Origin: Takakia lepidozioides
Lineage: Eukaryota; Streptophyta; Takakiopsida; Takakiales; Takakiaceae
Reading direction: 5' to 3'
NCBI GenBank assembly: GCA_030704615.1
Contig: CM060734.1
Coordinates: 45,276,042-45,340,041, forward strand
Length of the DNA: 64,000 nt
Shown one piece after another: positions 1 to 12,500 of this stretch (its first letter is position 1; every line of letters begins with the position of its first letter). Made by a program: the position numbers and the translations under genes. The notes beneath the pieces were generated by a model that was given only the letters and a program-made list of their open reading frames with translations, had not been told where the DNA came from and ran no database searches.

Positions 1-224
1 CAGACTGCAAGCACCTGGACTCGTCTCTCTCGTCTCTCGCTCCCTTCTGTGAATGCGAGCTGTTTGTTGACCAAGTTTTTGGAGCGAAGCAGGACCTCCT
101 ACCAAGTTTGTAGCTCGGTTAATTAGATCTAGATCCGACAGTTTTAGAGAAACAACGGTGCAATCAGCGAACTCGTACATCTTCTGAATTATCATAAATT
201 GCGAGGCTAGCACTCTCCTTTTGA

Positions 225-1744
225 ATGGCGCCAGCAGAGTCGAATGGGAACAATGGGGTTCTCCCCCAGAGAAGTCCGATCTCCAGGTTCGTAGAACGAC
301 CAGCAGGTCCTGCTACAGTTCTGAGTATTGCTACCGCGAACCCTCCCACCATAAATGATCAAGCGACCTACACTGACAGAGTCTTCGAAATCTGCAATAT
401 CGGTGACGATGAGGAGCTCAAAGGCACGTTCAGACACATGAGTGAGTACCCATCAACGCTGCGCACCAGAATTCAGCAAAATTAATAGCTAAATTAAGTA
501 TGTAGCCTGTAGGGATTTAGAGGGGCCGGGCACATCCATGCACGCTGCAAATTATGCTCGATACTACTGTCAGGTCTGTTTATATTCATGAACTCGTGAA
601 GAGTTACCGAGCTACAATTGCAGGTTAGTCAAGACATGCGGAATCGCATGTGCAGCTCTAATTAGCAACTCGATTGGCAACCATCCCTCGAGATACAGTC
701 GGGTGATGATGGTTTTTGTGTGTGCATTGTGCAGTTGATACCTCCTGCATCAAAAAACGGCACACGTTCCTAAGTGATGAAGTACTGAAAGCCCATCCAG
801 AGCTCTGTACCTACTGGGACACTACTTTGGCGATGCGCTCCGAGATGGCGAACTCAAAAATCCCTGAACTTGCCAAGGAGGCAGCGGTTAAAGCAATTGA
901 GGAGTGGGGTCGCCCCTTGACAGAAATTACTCATATGGTTATGGCAACCACGACTATGTCAGGCATTCCGGGAGCTGACCTCAAAATCGCAAGGATGCTC
1001 GACCTCCGCCCAACGGTTCAGCGCGTGTGTATGTACCAGACAGGCTGCTTTGGCGGGGGCGCCGTCATGCGAGTAGCTAAAGATCTAGCCGAGAGCGCCA
1101 AGGGTGCCCGTGTGCTGGTTATTGCTGCGGAAGGGAACACAATCATGAATTTCAGAGCTCCAACTAAAGATACCATGTTTAAAGTCGATTTCTTTCAGGC
1201 TCATGTCACGCTTGGCGATGGCGCGGCTGCACTCATAGTAGGATCTGACCCACTGCCTGGAGTGGAGCTGCCTCTATTTGAGATGTACAGGTCAACGCAG
1301 ATGTCGCCGCCCAACACAGAGAGCGCCATGACTGGAACCATCACGGAGGCAGGTCTATTACAGCATCTCACACCAGTAGTACCCAAGCTGCTAGCTCAAT
1401 ACTTGCCGGAGTTTCTATCCGAAGGTCGAGACTTAGTTGGTTCCCCTGACTGGACAGACATGTTCTGGGTGGTGCACCCGGGCGCATACAGGATTCTAGA
1501 GGTGGTGGCCGAAGTGATGGGCTTACCAAAGGAGAAGTTGCAACCCAGCTGGGACACTCTCGAAAACTATGGTAACATGTCCAGCCCAACTTGCTTGTTT
1601 GTGCTGAATGAGCTGCGGAACCGCTCCAAAAGGCTCGGGGAATCTACCACAGGAGGGGGTTGCGAATGGGGCGTCCTCCTCGGTCTCGGTCCCGGATTCA
1701 ACATGGAGTTCACCCTTCTGCGCAGCGTGCCATTCACTTCCTGA
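225..1744 (+). CDS. Type III polyketide synthase (chalcone synthase superfamily), two exons
   Basis: Exons 225-441 and 735-1744 join to 408 residues, close to the usual 390-400 of the family. The single intron splits a codon after its first base at the site equivalent to the conserved CHS intron (the Cys60 codon); here the codon is Ile73. The catalytic triad is visible: Cys177 in QTGCFGGG, His320 in WVVHPG and Asn353 in YGNMSSP; the C-terminal GLGPGF loop (389-394) is present. Enzymes of this family condense a CoA starter with malonyl-CoA in the cytosol. By eye, several CHS pocket residues differ: the Thr197 site is Asn211, the gatekeeper Phe215 site is Leu232 and the Phe265 site is Gln282. 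A true chalcone synthase is therefore unlikely; a pyrone, resorcinol or stilbenecarboxylate type is possible but unproven. The start is the first Met in frame, in a good context (AATGGCG). The promoter is mostly outside the window. Confidence 0.93.
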
Positions 1745-2079
1745 GAGCAGTTCCTCTCAGTTTATATTAGAACTTGGATTCATGCACGAATTAGGGCATA
1801 TCATGTTCCTTAAAAGAGGGTTATGTATATGGCAAATTGGAAATGTATAGTGGGAGATGTACAAGTGATCACTGTGTAGAATCTAAAGCTCAGAATAGGC
1901 AACGTCCTCGATACAGGCCAACTGATAGCATTCCTAAGTGCAGAAGGTCGAGCTGAAATGACCTAGGTCTTTCATCCCAATTTTTCATACTTGAAAAATA
2001 GCTAGGGGTTAGTACCCCCTTTGTTTCCCTTCATGGCCTTCACAGGGTTATTTTTCCCTGTCCTTACTTAATTTGATCA
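1745..2079. other. 3' flank of the PKS gene, no feature seen
   Basis: This spacer should contain the 3' UTR of the polyketide synthase. I see no open frame with family resemblance and no clear repeat. Confidence 0.5.
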
Positions 2080-3000
2080 ACTGGGCTGAGTCCATCCCCA
2101 TTAAATCTGGAATTGCCCAGGATTTCATTCTGGAGACTGCACTTGTTGACATGTATGCTAAATGTGGAAACATGAAGGATGCTCGTCAAGTGTTTGACAA
2201 TATGGCTAAGCGAGATGTGGTCTTTTGAAGTGCAATGATCACTGGATATGTTCAGTGCGGGTGTGGTAGGGAGGCCCTGCAACCGTTTGAAAGAATGCAA
2301 CAGGAAGGCTTGACGCCAAATGCTGTCAGCTTTGTCTCTGTCCTCTCTGCATGCAGTCATATGGGCAGTGGATGAGGGCTGTCACTACTTTGAGTCCATG
2401 AGTCAAGCCCATGGCCTCAACCCTACTCTGGAATATTTTGGCTGCATGGTGGACCTTTTTGGGCGTGCAGGGCGGCTGGATGAGGCAGAGGATCTCATTG
2501 ACAAAATGTCAGTTGAACCGGGTGCTTTGTTGTGGAAGGCATTGCTTGGTTCCTGCAGAATTCATGGCAATCTGAAAGTAGCAGAGCGTGTGGCAAGAAG
2601 TCTTCTCAATTGGGATCCACTGGATGGTGCAACTGGTGTGCTGCTACAGAATATGTATGCTGTTGCCAGTAGCTGGGACGATACAGCAAAGGTGACAAAA
2701 TGATGCAGAACAGAGGTGTCACAAAGGAGCCTAGGTGCAGGTGGACTTCCGGATGCATATATTTGTTGCAGAAAAATTGCGTCCACAAATGAAGGAAACC
2801 CACGCCGAGCTAAGGCGACGTCTTAGCAAATAATGGAGGCTGGATACTTGCCTGGCAGATGAATTTTGTTGTACAATGTCAAGGAGGAGCAACAGTGTTT
2901 CTCTCTTTGCCTCCAAAATGAGAAGCTGTTTGGCCTGAAACCTCTCCATGTCATCAAGAACCTCCAGGTGTGTGGTCACACCCTCCCCTGCTGTCTCCAT
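2080..3000 (+). pseudogene. Broken PPR-DYW protein (organelle RNA editing type)
   Basis: Reading with frame changes recovers the C-terminal part of a plant pentatricopeptide repeat protein. PPR signatures occur in order: ALVDMYAKCGNMKDARQVFD near 2135-2205, MITGY and PNAVSFVSVLSACSH to about 2360, then GCMVDLFGRAGRLDEAEDLI near 2440-2500, WKALLGSCRIHGN, and an E/DYW-like end (KEPRC, AELRRRLSK, HVIKNLQVCG) to about 3000. Damage: a TGA where Trp is expected in VVFW (about 2226), a frameshift near 2365, a frameshift plus stop near 2700, and further stops in the E/DYW part near 2832-2862. The terminal Cys/His residues of DYW do not appear intact. Intact members edit C to U in organelle transcripts. 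There are no introns, which is usual for the family, so a retrocopy cannot be told from a decayed parent gene. Confidence 0.85.
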
Positions 3001-3105
3001 GGATGAGTCCGTGAAGGGTCACAGTAGGGAGGAGGGGGGAAGGTCTGTCTATTCATCTTCATCATAAACATGAGTGAAATCCTCGTGTCTCTTCTATCCA
3101 GATGG

Positions 3106-3294
3106 GGTCTGCTGAAACATCGTGGATGCAACTTCTTGTAATGGGTGGCTTGTCTTGAGGATCTCCGGTGTCTCTCAGTATTTTTATACATCATTGCTAT
3201 TGTGGGTCTGCTGAAACATCCTGGATGCAACTTCTGATACTTGTCCTGAGGATGTCAGGTGCATCCCAGTATTTTTATACATCACTGTTTCTGT
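3106..3294. repeat. Tandem duplication, about 99-bp unit, two copies
   Basis: Both units start with GGTCTGCTGAAACATC (3106 and 3205) and share GGATGCAACTTCT, TTGTCyTGAGGAT and CAGTATTTTTATACATCA. The copies differ at several positions and by a small indel, so the duplication is not recent. Confidence 0.8.
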
Positions 3295-4418
3295 GGTTGC
3301 AGGCAAATATGCAAAACCCAGAATGGGATATGAAGCTTTGGAAGGACAATCAAACCCCAACTACCTTCAAGGAAAAAGCCAGCAGGAGGGGAGAGAGGGT
3401 CAAGACTAACAGGACTAAAACAGAAAAGCCGAGAAGGGTATTAACTGGTGAGGTTACAATTCAGACAGAGGTGACAAAGCCAGCCGCAGCGAGAAAACAA
3501 CAGTTGCAACCAAGGATCATAACAAGCCTTGAAGTTTAGTCGGAGTTTCAGATCCATGCATCCAAATCATGGGAGGAGAGTTGCACCACTTGACACTCGT
3601 CTTCCAGGGACAATTTGAAGTATGCTGTCCCCAGATGCTTACAAAGGAAGAGAGCAAGCTGTCAAGCACGGGGATGTCTAACCCTTAGGAAAGCTCGTTC
3701 CAGGGTATCCCATGCAGCAATGCTTTCTGGGACCAGATCCCAGGAATTGCTCTGATCTTGGTCCAAATCCCACTATGTAAAAGGAATGTGAATGTATTGA
3801 GGTACAGTAATAATATTTGTCTGGAAAGAGGTTTCTCAGCATCCTAGCTAATTGCAGTAATACAAGAGATTTGCTGACAACACACTATTGTAAGAGCTGA
3901 TTACAGTGGCTCTCTTCAGTAATCTATCTGACACATTCATTGAAGCCTGGAAGCTCCATAGCGGATATGTAGCTGTTTGCAATACAATTTCGTTATCAAC
4001 ATCGGTTTATGATTTGTGTACAGCACAACTTCAAGCTCCTCTACATTTAATCGGCTCGGATTTGTATTCTAAATTTTTGGGCAAGCAGGCTAAGAGAAAA
4101 TCAAGTAATGAAAACAACGGATTTCCTGGATCACCATGAAAGACTTCCACGTCAGGTCTGGACACTTTTGGTGCTGGATAACTTGCAGTGTTGTCACAGA
4201 CGATGATCTCTGGCCACGATCTTCAAGGGCCGCATTGCAGACAGGAAAGAGATTGCCCACAATTCTGAGTAGAAGGGAGAAAAAGAGAGAGAGATTTTTC
4301 AAGGTGTCGAGGGTTTCTGAGGTGAAGTTGGGAAAATAAATAGACGGGAGGAGGTGTAAGCTGCAGAGTACTAATCTTTGCGAATTTCCCAAGTGGGGGT
4401 GAAGTTGGGGCGGAAGAG
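3295..4418. other. Intergenic stretch and PLPBP promoter side
   Basis: No convincing gene. A 123-codon open frame (3168-3539) spans the tandem duplication and has no family resemblance. A purine-rich GAGAAAAAGAGAGAGAG tract near 4279-4295 could be part of the promoter or 5' UTR of the following gene. Confidence 0.4.
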
Positions 4419-7400
4419 ATGGCAAGAGCTGCAGAGAGTGCAGCCGTGTTGGCGTTACGGAATGTGATGCAGCGGGTGTTCCAGGTGGCCGAAAGGGCTA
4501 ATCGCCCTGCCTCACAGGTTGCATTTCTCTGTTAGTCCTATTTGAGCTTCGCGTGATAATTTCCTCTCTTTCCTTTGGTCCTTGCTTTCTGTTAATCCTT
4601 AATACCTCAATCTGTATACACGGTGGAATTGTGATGATCGTGGTTGTCTTAACCTACACGTATGGAATAGTCATGAGGTAACAGTGACATATTTTGAGCT
4701 AGGCCACATTCGATCAGAGTGTACTAAGGTTGTCCATCGTTCCTTTTCTCTCTCTTACCTCACACAATGGGCTGGGAGATTTTTTGGATGGACTGTTAGC
4801 AGGTGAGGGTAGTGGCAGTGAGCAAGACAAAACCCGTAGGAATGATCCAGGAGGTGTATGAGGCTGGGCATCGTCATTTTGGAGAGAATTATGTTCAAGA
4901 GCTTATAGACAAGGCACCTCAGGTGAACTTCTTAATTTCTTCAACCTGACGGTCGTGTGAAAGCAAAGTAAAAACTGCTAAGCTACGTGCCAGAGAAATA
5001 TCTATGCCTCGATATGCAGGAGAAGATAGGCACAGTAGTGTCTTGGTAGCAGCCAGCTGCTAGAAATGGCTTCACACGGGAGACTGAAGTTGCAGGTCTG
5101 TCACCCATAATTCAAATTTAATAATATAGTGGAACTTTAACTTGCAATGATGGCTGTGGGAACTGAAGGTCAGCTCCCCTGAACAACAAATGAAGCGGAT
5201 GGAAAAGAGTATTGCTGAAAACCACAAGATCTATGGGATTTGATTATACAGTAGAAAAGTAAGGGCATTATGCATATGGAAAGAGGAGGCATCAAGTCAG
5301 TTCATGTGTTGTTGACACTGGATTGTCTTGGCAACAATGTACCCAAAAGCTGCTGGTTATGAGTCAAAGTCTTTGGTTTCCTCACTTTTGTCTACTGTTT
5401 CATGACATTTCGGGGTTGGTGAAAAGATATCACGAAATTAATGTACAATTCTGGGCTGGGTGGGGAAGGAGTGCTGGACAGTTGCCTGCAGACATCCAAT
5501 GGCATTTCATTGGGCATCTTCAAAGCAACAAAGCCAAGGCTTTGATTGGTGTGTGTTATGGTGGCCTTACCCCATCCCTACCCATGCATCACTGAAATAA
5601 ATGATCTATGTACAATTTGTTAGGTTTGTTTCGAGGGAAGCTGAGCAATGGGGCATCCAATGGTGGGTAGCAGTTTTGACTGAGGTTGATTATCTGCGGG
5701 TGGCCGTTTCTTTTTTCAATTTTCAGGGGGCGTTCCCAATCTCTACATGGTGCAAGGTGTTGACAGCCCAAAGGTCTGCCAGTCCTTACTGGACCACAGG
5801 TGTCTGCTGCTTGGTTATGCCCACTTCAGCTTCTTGGGACTAGTTTTTGTCCCCCTAGTCACATTATTTTTGAAAGATGACGTGAAGACAGAGTCTCTGG
5901 TGTGCATTGCGTAGGGAGAGAGACGATTGCCTCACCCACATGTGGGACAGGGTCTGTCAACTACGCCTTTTGTATTGGATTACACAGGGAGGCTCAAACT
6001 AGTGTCGAATAGCAGGATTGTAGTCTGTTGCCACAAACAGATATTGAAAGAAAAGAAAACAGAATGTACTCATGAGACGTGGTTTGCTGTAGCCTTGTGG
6101 CCATATACCCGGAGGGAAAAGAGAGAAGACCAGAAGTCATTATTTCAGTGTCATCCATTCAGCCAGGGATTTTCTGGTGACATTGCCAAGGCTTTACTTG
6201 CAAAACGATGCTTGTAAAGCTTCTCAGCCTTGAATGCTGATTATGCTTGAATTTAGCTTTGTAAAGCCAGTTTTGAAATTTTCATGGTAAGCAGCTCTCT
6301 TGAAAATCTGTAGGTTGCAAGCCATTTAGATCGGGCCGTGGGTGGACTGGGAAGACAGCCATTGAAAGTCCTGGTGCAGGTTAACACCAGTGGAGAGCAG
6401 TGTAAGCTTCATATGCCCTTTTGGTGCTAGTTATCTTCATGTATGGTACTGTTGAACACCAACAATCTTTTGGTGAGATTCTGTCTTGGTGCACTTGTCT
6501 GATAAAGAAAGACGGTAATGTTTGTTCTGAAACCTGAAGGCGTGAATTGATTCCACACAGCAAGAGCATTACGCGTGTCAGACTACGAGCTGTAAGAAAG
6601 CAAGAGATACACAGTTATACAGTCAAACAGACAACTATCAGTTTCTGTGGAATCTCTTGCCAATGGCAGGATGGGTTGGGCACAGCCAAGTCAGGAGTGG
6701 AGCCATCAGAATGTGTGCAGCTGGCAAAGCATGTAAAAGCATCCCCCAACCTTGAGTTTTCAGGGCTGATGACCATCGGCATGCTTGACTACACTTCCAC
6801 GCCCCAAAACTTTGAGGTATGTCTCTACTATCTTGAGCCAAGCATGCTGTGTACAGTGTTGGAAAACCACTGGCATATGGTTGGGCTAGGGATTGAACCT
6901 AGGACCTCCCCCACTCCGGTGGGGTGATCTACCACTGAGCTACCCATCCCTTTCTGTTCTCAGAGTGCCGTGCAAGGGCTATAGCCTTGACACCTCCAAC
7001 ATACAGGACACTACTGGTATAAGTGGTGCAGTTTCACAGTAGCGATAGATGCCAGCCTTTCAATCAACATGTTACCTGCAACCAGGGTTGTAGTGTTGAC
7101 AATGAGATGGATGTCGATACTACATTCTCATGGACAGTAACTGCTTAGGACACTGACCATGCATTTGGGGGTTTGCAGACATTAGTAAATTGCAGGAAGG
7201 AGGTTTGCAAGGAGCTCCAGATACCAGAAGAACAGTGTGGGCTTTCAATGGGCATGTCAAGTGATTTTGAGCTTGCGGTACGTCCTTCCCTCTACTTGAT
7301 ATCTCTGTCTGTGCCATGAGCTCTCAGTACCCCTGTGGATGTTATCAAATTTCTCTCTTCTCCTTCGTGTGCCCCTCTCTCTTTCTTATTTCATGCTTTC

Positions 7401-7634
7401 TCTTGTCCCACAAGCTCCTTGAGCTTTCCGTGGATGTCATGGAGAATATTTTATTTCATTTCTCCATGACACACAGTGGTTACTTTCTTCTATGGGACGG
7501 GGATGCCACAGTCCTTGGTAGACATGTTAGGTGGTATTGCTTGTGCTGGGTGGGTGCAGATTGAAATGGGAAGTACAAGTGTACGAGTCGGGTCCACCAT
7601 CTTTGGACCACGTGAATACCCTGCCAAGAGATAG
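4419..7634 (+). CDS. Pyridoxal phosphate homeostasis protein (YggS/PLPBP/PROSC family), eight exons
   Basis: Exons 4419-4517, 4803-4922, 5482-5548, 5727-5773, 6314-6401, 6686-6816, 7179-7277 and 7560-7634 join in frame to 241 residues, close to the about 244 of the Arabidopsis homologue. Each border has GT-AG. The family is a single-domain TIM-barrel protein that binds pyridoxal 5'-phosphate and keeps free PLP and amino acid pools balanced; it has no known catalytic turnover. The PLP lysine is Lys41 in VVAVSKTKP. Other family blocks: [58 protein letters not shown] and [14 protein letters not shown] at the end. The cytosolic form is likely, since no transit peptide is obvious in the short N-terminus. 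Introns carry a LINE tail (6064-6112) and a tRNA-like relic (6879-6949). Confidence 0.95.
6064..6112 (-). repeat. LINE 3'-tail fragment in a PLPBP intron
   Basis: On the minus strand this reads GGCCACAAGGCTACAGCAAA followed by CATGAGTACA, the same tail as at the 3' ends of the two LINE copies in the MAPK gene. It is a dead 5'-truncated insertion in the intron 5774-6313. Confidence 0.7.
6879..6949 (-). repeat. tRNA-like relic or tRNA-derived SINE head in an intron
   Basis: On the minus strand the 71 nt can be drawn as a tRNA: acceptor GGATGGG with CCCAACC (one mismatch), A box TAGCTCAGTGG, anticodon arm with a CCCC/GGGG stem, and a T arm CTAGG-TTCAATC-CCTAG containing the B box GGTTCAATCC. 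The D stem is imperfect (GCTC with GATC) and the anticodon loop is ambiguous (centre CGG), so a functional tRNA gene is doubtful. It lies antisense in intron 6 of the PLPBP gene, 62 bp downstream of the exon 6 donor. Confidence 0.6.
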
Positions 7635-7849
7635 TGCTCTCATCTTAAATACGTTACTCCGTTGGCTCTCTAACTCCTCTTGTGATCCGAAAGCTCTTCA
7701 AAGCATCAAACGTGCTTTCACTGTACCCCTTCCTGCTTGCTGAAAACTGTGACCTCTGTGGGTCTGAATTCTCCTGCTCGTGCTCACATGGAAGTCTCCA
7801 TCTTGCCCTCTCTCACTCTCTCTCTTTTCTGTAGGGGGCCACAGGGCTG

Positions 7850-8201
7850 TGGCAAACAACGTCTTATGAGTACATTCTTTTCTGTAGGCCAGCTCCTATG
7901 TTTGCGGATGGGTTTGGTGCAAAAGGGTAGAAGACATTTTCAAGTATATAAATTATAGTAAGAATTGAGCCTCCTCGATGAAGCTGAACTGGAGGGGGTT
8001 GTGTCCAAAGCCATGTCTGATGCCCAAAGACTGTCCGATGACAATGAAGTTAGGCACAAAACTTGCCTGAGCTTGTTTCCAGTCTGTGACACTGGCGAGG
8101 ACCTTAAGGATGATTTGGAGGCCTACCTACCCTCGGCACTAGAGAAATTTAAACTCATGGAGGGAAGCCTACCTTTGAACAATAAACAGATGCCAAGATG
8201 A
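7850..8201 (+). mobile_element. LINE fragments: 3' tail plus C-terminal coding piece
   Basis: The tail CAAACAACGTCTTATGAGTA lies at about 7855-7880. From 7965 to 8201 an open frame encodes LLDEAELEGVVSKAMSDAQR and LSDDNEVRHKTCLSLFPVCD, plainly homologous to the C-terminal region of the LINE in the MAPK intron (near 20400-20620 and 19500-19630, minus strand). Both pieces are plus strand and 5' truncated; the order tail then coding suggests two separate insertions. Confidence 0.8.
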
Positions 8202-8238
8202 AGAGGAGATTGTAATTACTGCACCTGCATACACTGCT

Positions 8239-8263
8239 TCATCCATCCACAGTGGATGGATGA
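8239..8263. other. Perfect short hairpin
   Basis: TCATCCATCCAC (8239-8250) and its reverse complement (8252-8263) are separated by one base. It lies just downstream of the LINE fragment; no role is evident. Confidence 0.7.
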
Positions 8264-9527
8264 TAGTAAGCCTCCTCAACCTCTAATTTCAGAGCAGCCC
8301 TACCGAGCATTCGACGTGTCAGCCCCTGATTGTGTCTGAGCAGGCCGGCCACTAACCGTGCGGTATGAATTTTGGATGACGATTCGGAAAACGTGGATGA
8401 ACATCGTTTAAAGCCTGGTTCGCGCGTGCTGAATACCATGTCCTTATTCATCCCCCTCCCGCCCGCTACAGGACGTGGTAGATTTAGGGGAGGCTGCGAG
8501 CCGTGGATCTTCACTAGCACGTCGATTACAGCACGTCGATGCAAGGTACGGTCACGAAGACATGCACATTTCGTAGTCATCCACATACAGCGTAGATACG
8601 GCGGATGACAGGTCTAGTGAGTGCTAATGAAAGTGTGACACGGTGGCGAGCAGCCTCCCCTCAGATCTACGACGCGGTCCCAACACATGGCATCCGATTG
8701 TTGCATGCGATAAGTAAGGCCCAAGTTGTATGGGCATCCCAAAGAATCGCCCCGAGATCGAATCACATGAGGGCTGCGTCCATGGAGACATTGTAAGGAA
8801 GAGGATGAGGGTCGATAGCATTGTAGCAATTCGACAGGATGTGATTGAATCCTCCAGCCTCCAGGATCTAAAGAAACAAACAGTTTATTTTGGTGGTGCC
8901 CGAAATTACTGACTGTTTTCGAAAGTTTGGGCTCACAAACGGTGGCCATTTGGAAGTGCAGGTCGTCTCTCTCTCTCAGCGGGACCTCAATCTTCCTTTC
9001 CGTTTGGTGAGTGGGATGCATGTAAGTGATGGTTGTTTATGTTGTGAAAAGACGCATGGAATTTTGGTTGCATTCTACAGTGTTCGCAGCTTCCGACTTC
9101 GCTCGGATGGGATTGCTTCCACAATGGGAATGAGCGTGGAATTTGTGGTATGACGGGTTCAAAAAGCAGTATGATGAAGGAAATCAAAGCGTATCCTGCC
9201 CAATATGCCCATTGAGCTTTGCCAGGTAACCCACTGTGTATGAGTATGAAAAGCACTGTACGAATATGTGCCTCCCATGTTCACTTCTAGTGTCATTGGA
9301 TTAAAGACTCTCACTGCACCTTCTTTTGCATAGGTTGTGAAGCTTGAGATTTCCGCAATGCAAGCGAAATTTAGAACAGCCAAGTCACATCTAAATGCTT
9401 CTTGTCAACAGAAGTTGCAGCTTTCCTACCTTCCTACGATTCCCTTCTGTTCCTCTCCTAATCAGACTATATGTTGCTACTACTTGACTACTGGAATTCA
9501 GTGCAACAAAAGTGAAAACAGGAAACC
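8264..9527. other. Spacer and probable 5' region of the CorA-like gene
   Basis: Several unrelated open frames of 60-135 codons overlap here on both strands, none with family resemblance. Part may be promoter or untranslated exons of the gene starting at 9528. Confidence 0.4.
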
Positions 9528-12500
9528 ATGGACAACCACAAGAATATGGGGCTCCCCGCTTTTGAGTGCCCACCTGGCCTTCCATTCTCAGCCAGCTGCC
9601 CATCAGAAATGTACAGAGTCCAAGGCCAGAAAGCCATCATGGGCACCTGTGACCTCTGGACAGATGGATTGCTATGTGCATATGAGTTCGTACCAGCACT
9701 AAAGAGCAAGTTCAAACTAGGGGGTGTTTTCGGGCAGAAAAGTGGGCCTATGCAAGGAAAATTTAACGCCGAAGTTACAGTGCAAGAATCACAAAATTTT
9801 GAACTCGGGGCACCAGGCCAGGACCACTTTGGCAGGCACTTGGAGGAAAATCCTGTTAGGAACAGTGAAGATCTGTTGGAAAATACAGAAGAGAGGAATG
9901 GACGGTCACCGCATTTGGGGCATGGACACATTGAAGAATTGCGAACAAGACAGGGCAATACACAGGATCTGGATGCTGATTTAGTTCCGGGTCATGCATG
10001 GGAGCAAACTAGGAGAAAGGAGAAAGGGAGCCATTGGGTCCCCATTGGTTGGGCTCGACTGAGTGAGCTTGTTCAGACTGTACAGGTCAGCGTCTTTTTT
10101 CTTTTGCATTTGGGTTGTTTTCCGCAAAATCACGGTTCCTTGTGGAGAGTGTGAAAGAGTTATTTCAAAGTTTTCCTACTGCTGGATACACCGAAGTGTG
10201 CGTATTCGGTGAGCAGAGTTTGCAGGCACAGGGAACCCAAAGGCTCCCTTTTGAGAGACATACAGTCTCATTTCTCTGGCTGTCTAATCGACAGAGTTCG
10301 AGTGCAATCTTCACCCTCTATGTCAAGCCAGTGAGGTAAAACCAAAATGATTTTGCTAAGGATGATAGCTCCGTTTTGGACCTGACAACATGGAGCAAAC
10401 TGATGTTCATGGAGCTTCTTGTTTTGGTTTTGTTTTCCCTGTGCTGCCCTATAGATGTGATTACATACGATCATGACCAACTGTCAACCAAGCTTACCAT
10501 ACTGAACTGCCTCAATTTGCAGGTTGATGCTGAGTGGCAAATAGAGGAGCCACCTTCTGAGAACGACGATACGCTTAGCGTTGCTGATCTGGCAACCCCT
10601 TACTGGCAGTCACGAGCTGGACCAACATGGTGGTGTCATGTGGATGCACGGCACCCACATATTCTGGCATGGCTTGCAAATGCAAACTGGCTGCACCCTG
10701 CCATCAGTGCTGCCCTTCGTGATGAGAACCGTCTTATCAGTGACCGCATGAAATATCTCTTTTATGAGGTTCCCTCATCTCTCTTATGATTGCCTACTGC
10801 TTTCAAGTTGTGCTAATTGAAGGGATGAGCATGGAGTTCCTATAATCTTCACATTCACAACCTGAATGCTCTATGGATGAAACTGGGTGGCCGGGCAGGT
10901 ACCAGTGCGTGTGGCAGGGGGTCTGCTGTTTGAGCTTCTTGGTCAGTCTGTTGGGGACCACAATGAAGATGTGCCAGTAGTCTTACGAGCATGGCAAGCC
11001 CAAAATTTCTTAGTAACCTCGATGCATGTCAAGGGATTCATTCGTAACCTCAATGTGCTTGGGGTTATGGAAGTTCAGGTAAGTTGGATACACATCTCTT
11101 TTCAGTGTGGAGAGCTTGAATGGGAATTTGGCTTGTTGCTGTTTCCTTTGATGATGTAAAAGGTCATGTCAGCAATTTCATAGTTCTTAAAACCAGGGAA
11201 AGGATTCTTTGGTGGTAGTACTTGTGAGTTAACTCAGACGAAAATTTTCAGGATCTAGTTGGTGCAGGTGGAACTGAAGCGCCAAAATCTGTGCACGAAG
11301 TTATCGCCCAACTGGCTGGTAGCCTTGCCAGCTGGGATAATCGGTAATTCCACTTCTCTCTCTCTATCTCTGCACGAGGCTGTCTATGTTAGAGAATCTC
11401 TTGAAGAATTGACTTTGGGCTGCTTCTTGAGGGTCCCCCTTTCTTCTGTCCCATAAGCTCAAGTTTCTTTTCCTTCTTTCTATGTATATATGTATATACA
11501 TCTCTCTCTCTCCCTCCCACTCCCTCTTATGCTCAGTCTGAATCGGGATGCAGTGGCTATTGCCACAAGGCTACTGCAAGCAAAGTCTGAAGAGTCTCTT
11601 TCTGTCCCATAAGCTCTTTGGGCTTTCTGTCGACAGTATGAAATTCCTTTCTTTCTCTCTTTCTCTCGCTTTTATCTCTTCTTCCTGACATTGAATAGTT
11701 GTTTGTGGGCTTCTTGTTGGAGGTCCCACATTCGTTCTTTTGTCCCATGAGCTCTTTCAGCTTTCATTTCATTTCTCTTTTTCTGTGTGTTGTGTTTTTC
11801 TTTGTGTTAAATGAACAAGACCCCAGGGTCAGACTTCATTACAGAACCTCTTCACATAACACCTTAGCAAAGCTGAGAGAAGCCACAAAGTGAACTAAAG
11901 AGGCCAGCATCCCTTCAAAGTCAAAGTAGAAGTCCTTGGAAAACAAAAGAAACCCAAACTTCCAGAAGGAACTTGCAGCACAAGCTACCTCCACCGGCCC
12001 ATCTTGGCACTGGAAGCCGCCCAAGCTTACATTATGAAGGGAACTGGCCTGAAGCTATGGGGATTGCATCATGACGAGAATCTGTCAAAAGCCTCCAGGA
12101 TACAAGACCTTGTAGAGGCTTCCTGTGCAGGGTCCACACCTGTCAGGCATATCACACATCTTCTCTCTCTTCTCTGTTCCGCTCAAACTGGGCGCGGGGC
12201 AATGGCCACAAGGCTACAGCAAACGTCTTATAAGTACATTCTCTCTCTTCTTTCTTATAAAGTACCGTTTCATTTCATTTCTCTTTTTGAAAACTCTCCA
12301 ACTCTGAAAATCTTGAGTCTGAGCCTAAAGCCCTGGCCTGTTGGGGTCTAGTTGCTGGGCTGCTCACACATAGCACGTTGATACTTGTGTGAAGGGATTA
12401 CTAGAGGATATCTGGAAAACCTGACTAATTGTAGTTATCAAGGTAAGTCGGTCTACTGGGGTGAGCACCTCCCTCACACAGGTAGTATCTGTTCCCTTTT

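Noticed and set aside
8239-8586. 115-codon minus-strand open frame
   Set aside because: No family resemblance, starts within a perfect palindrome and overlaps other frames; most likely chance.
9488-9958. 156-codon minus-strand open frame
   Set aside because: It is the shadow of the first CorA-like exon.
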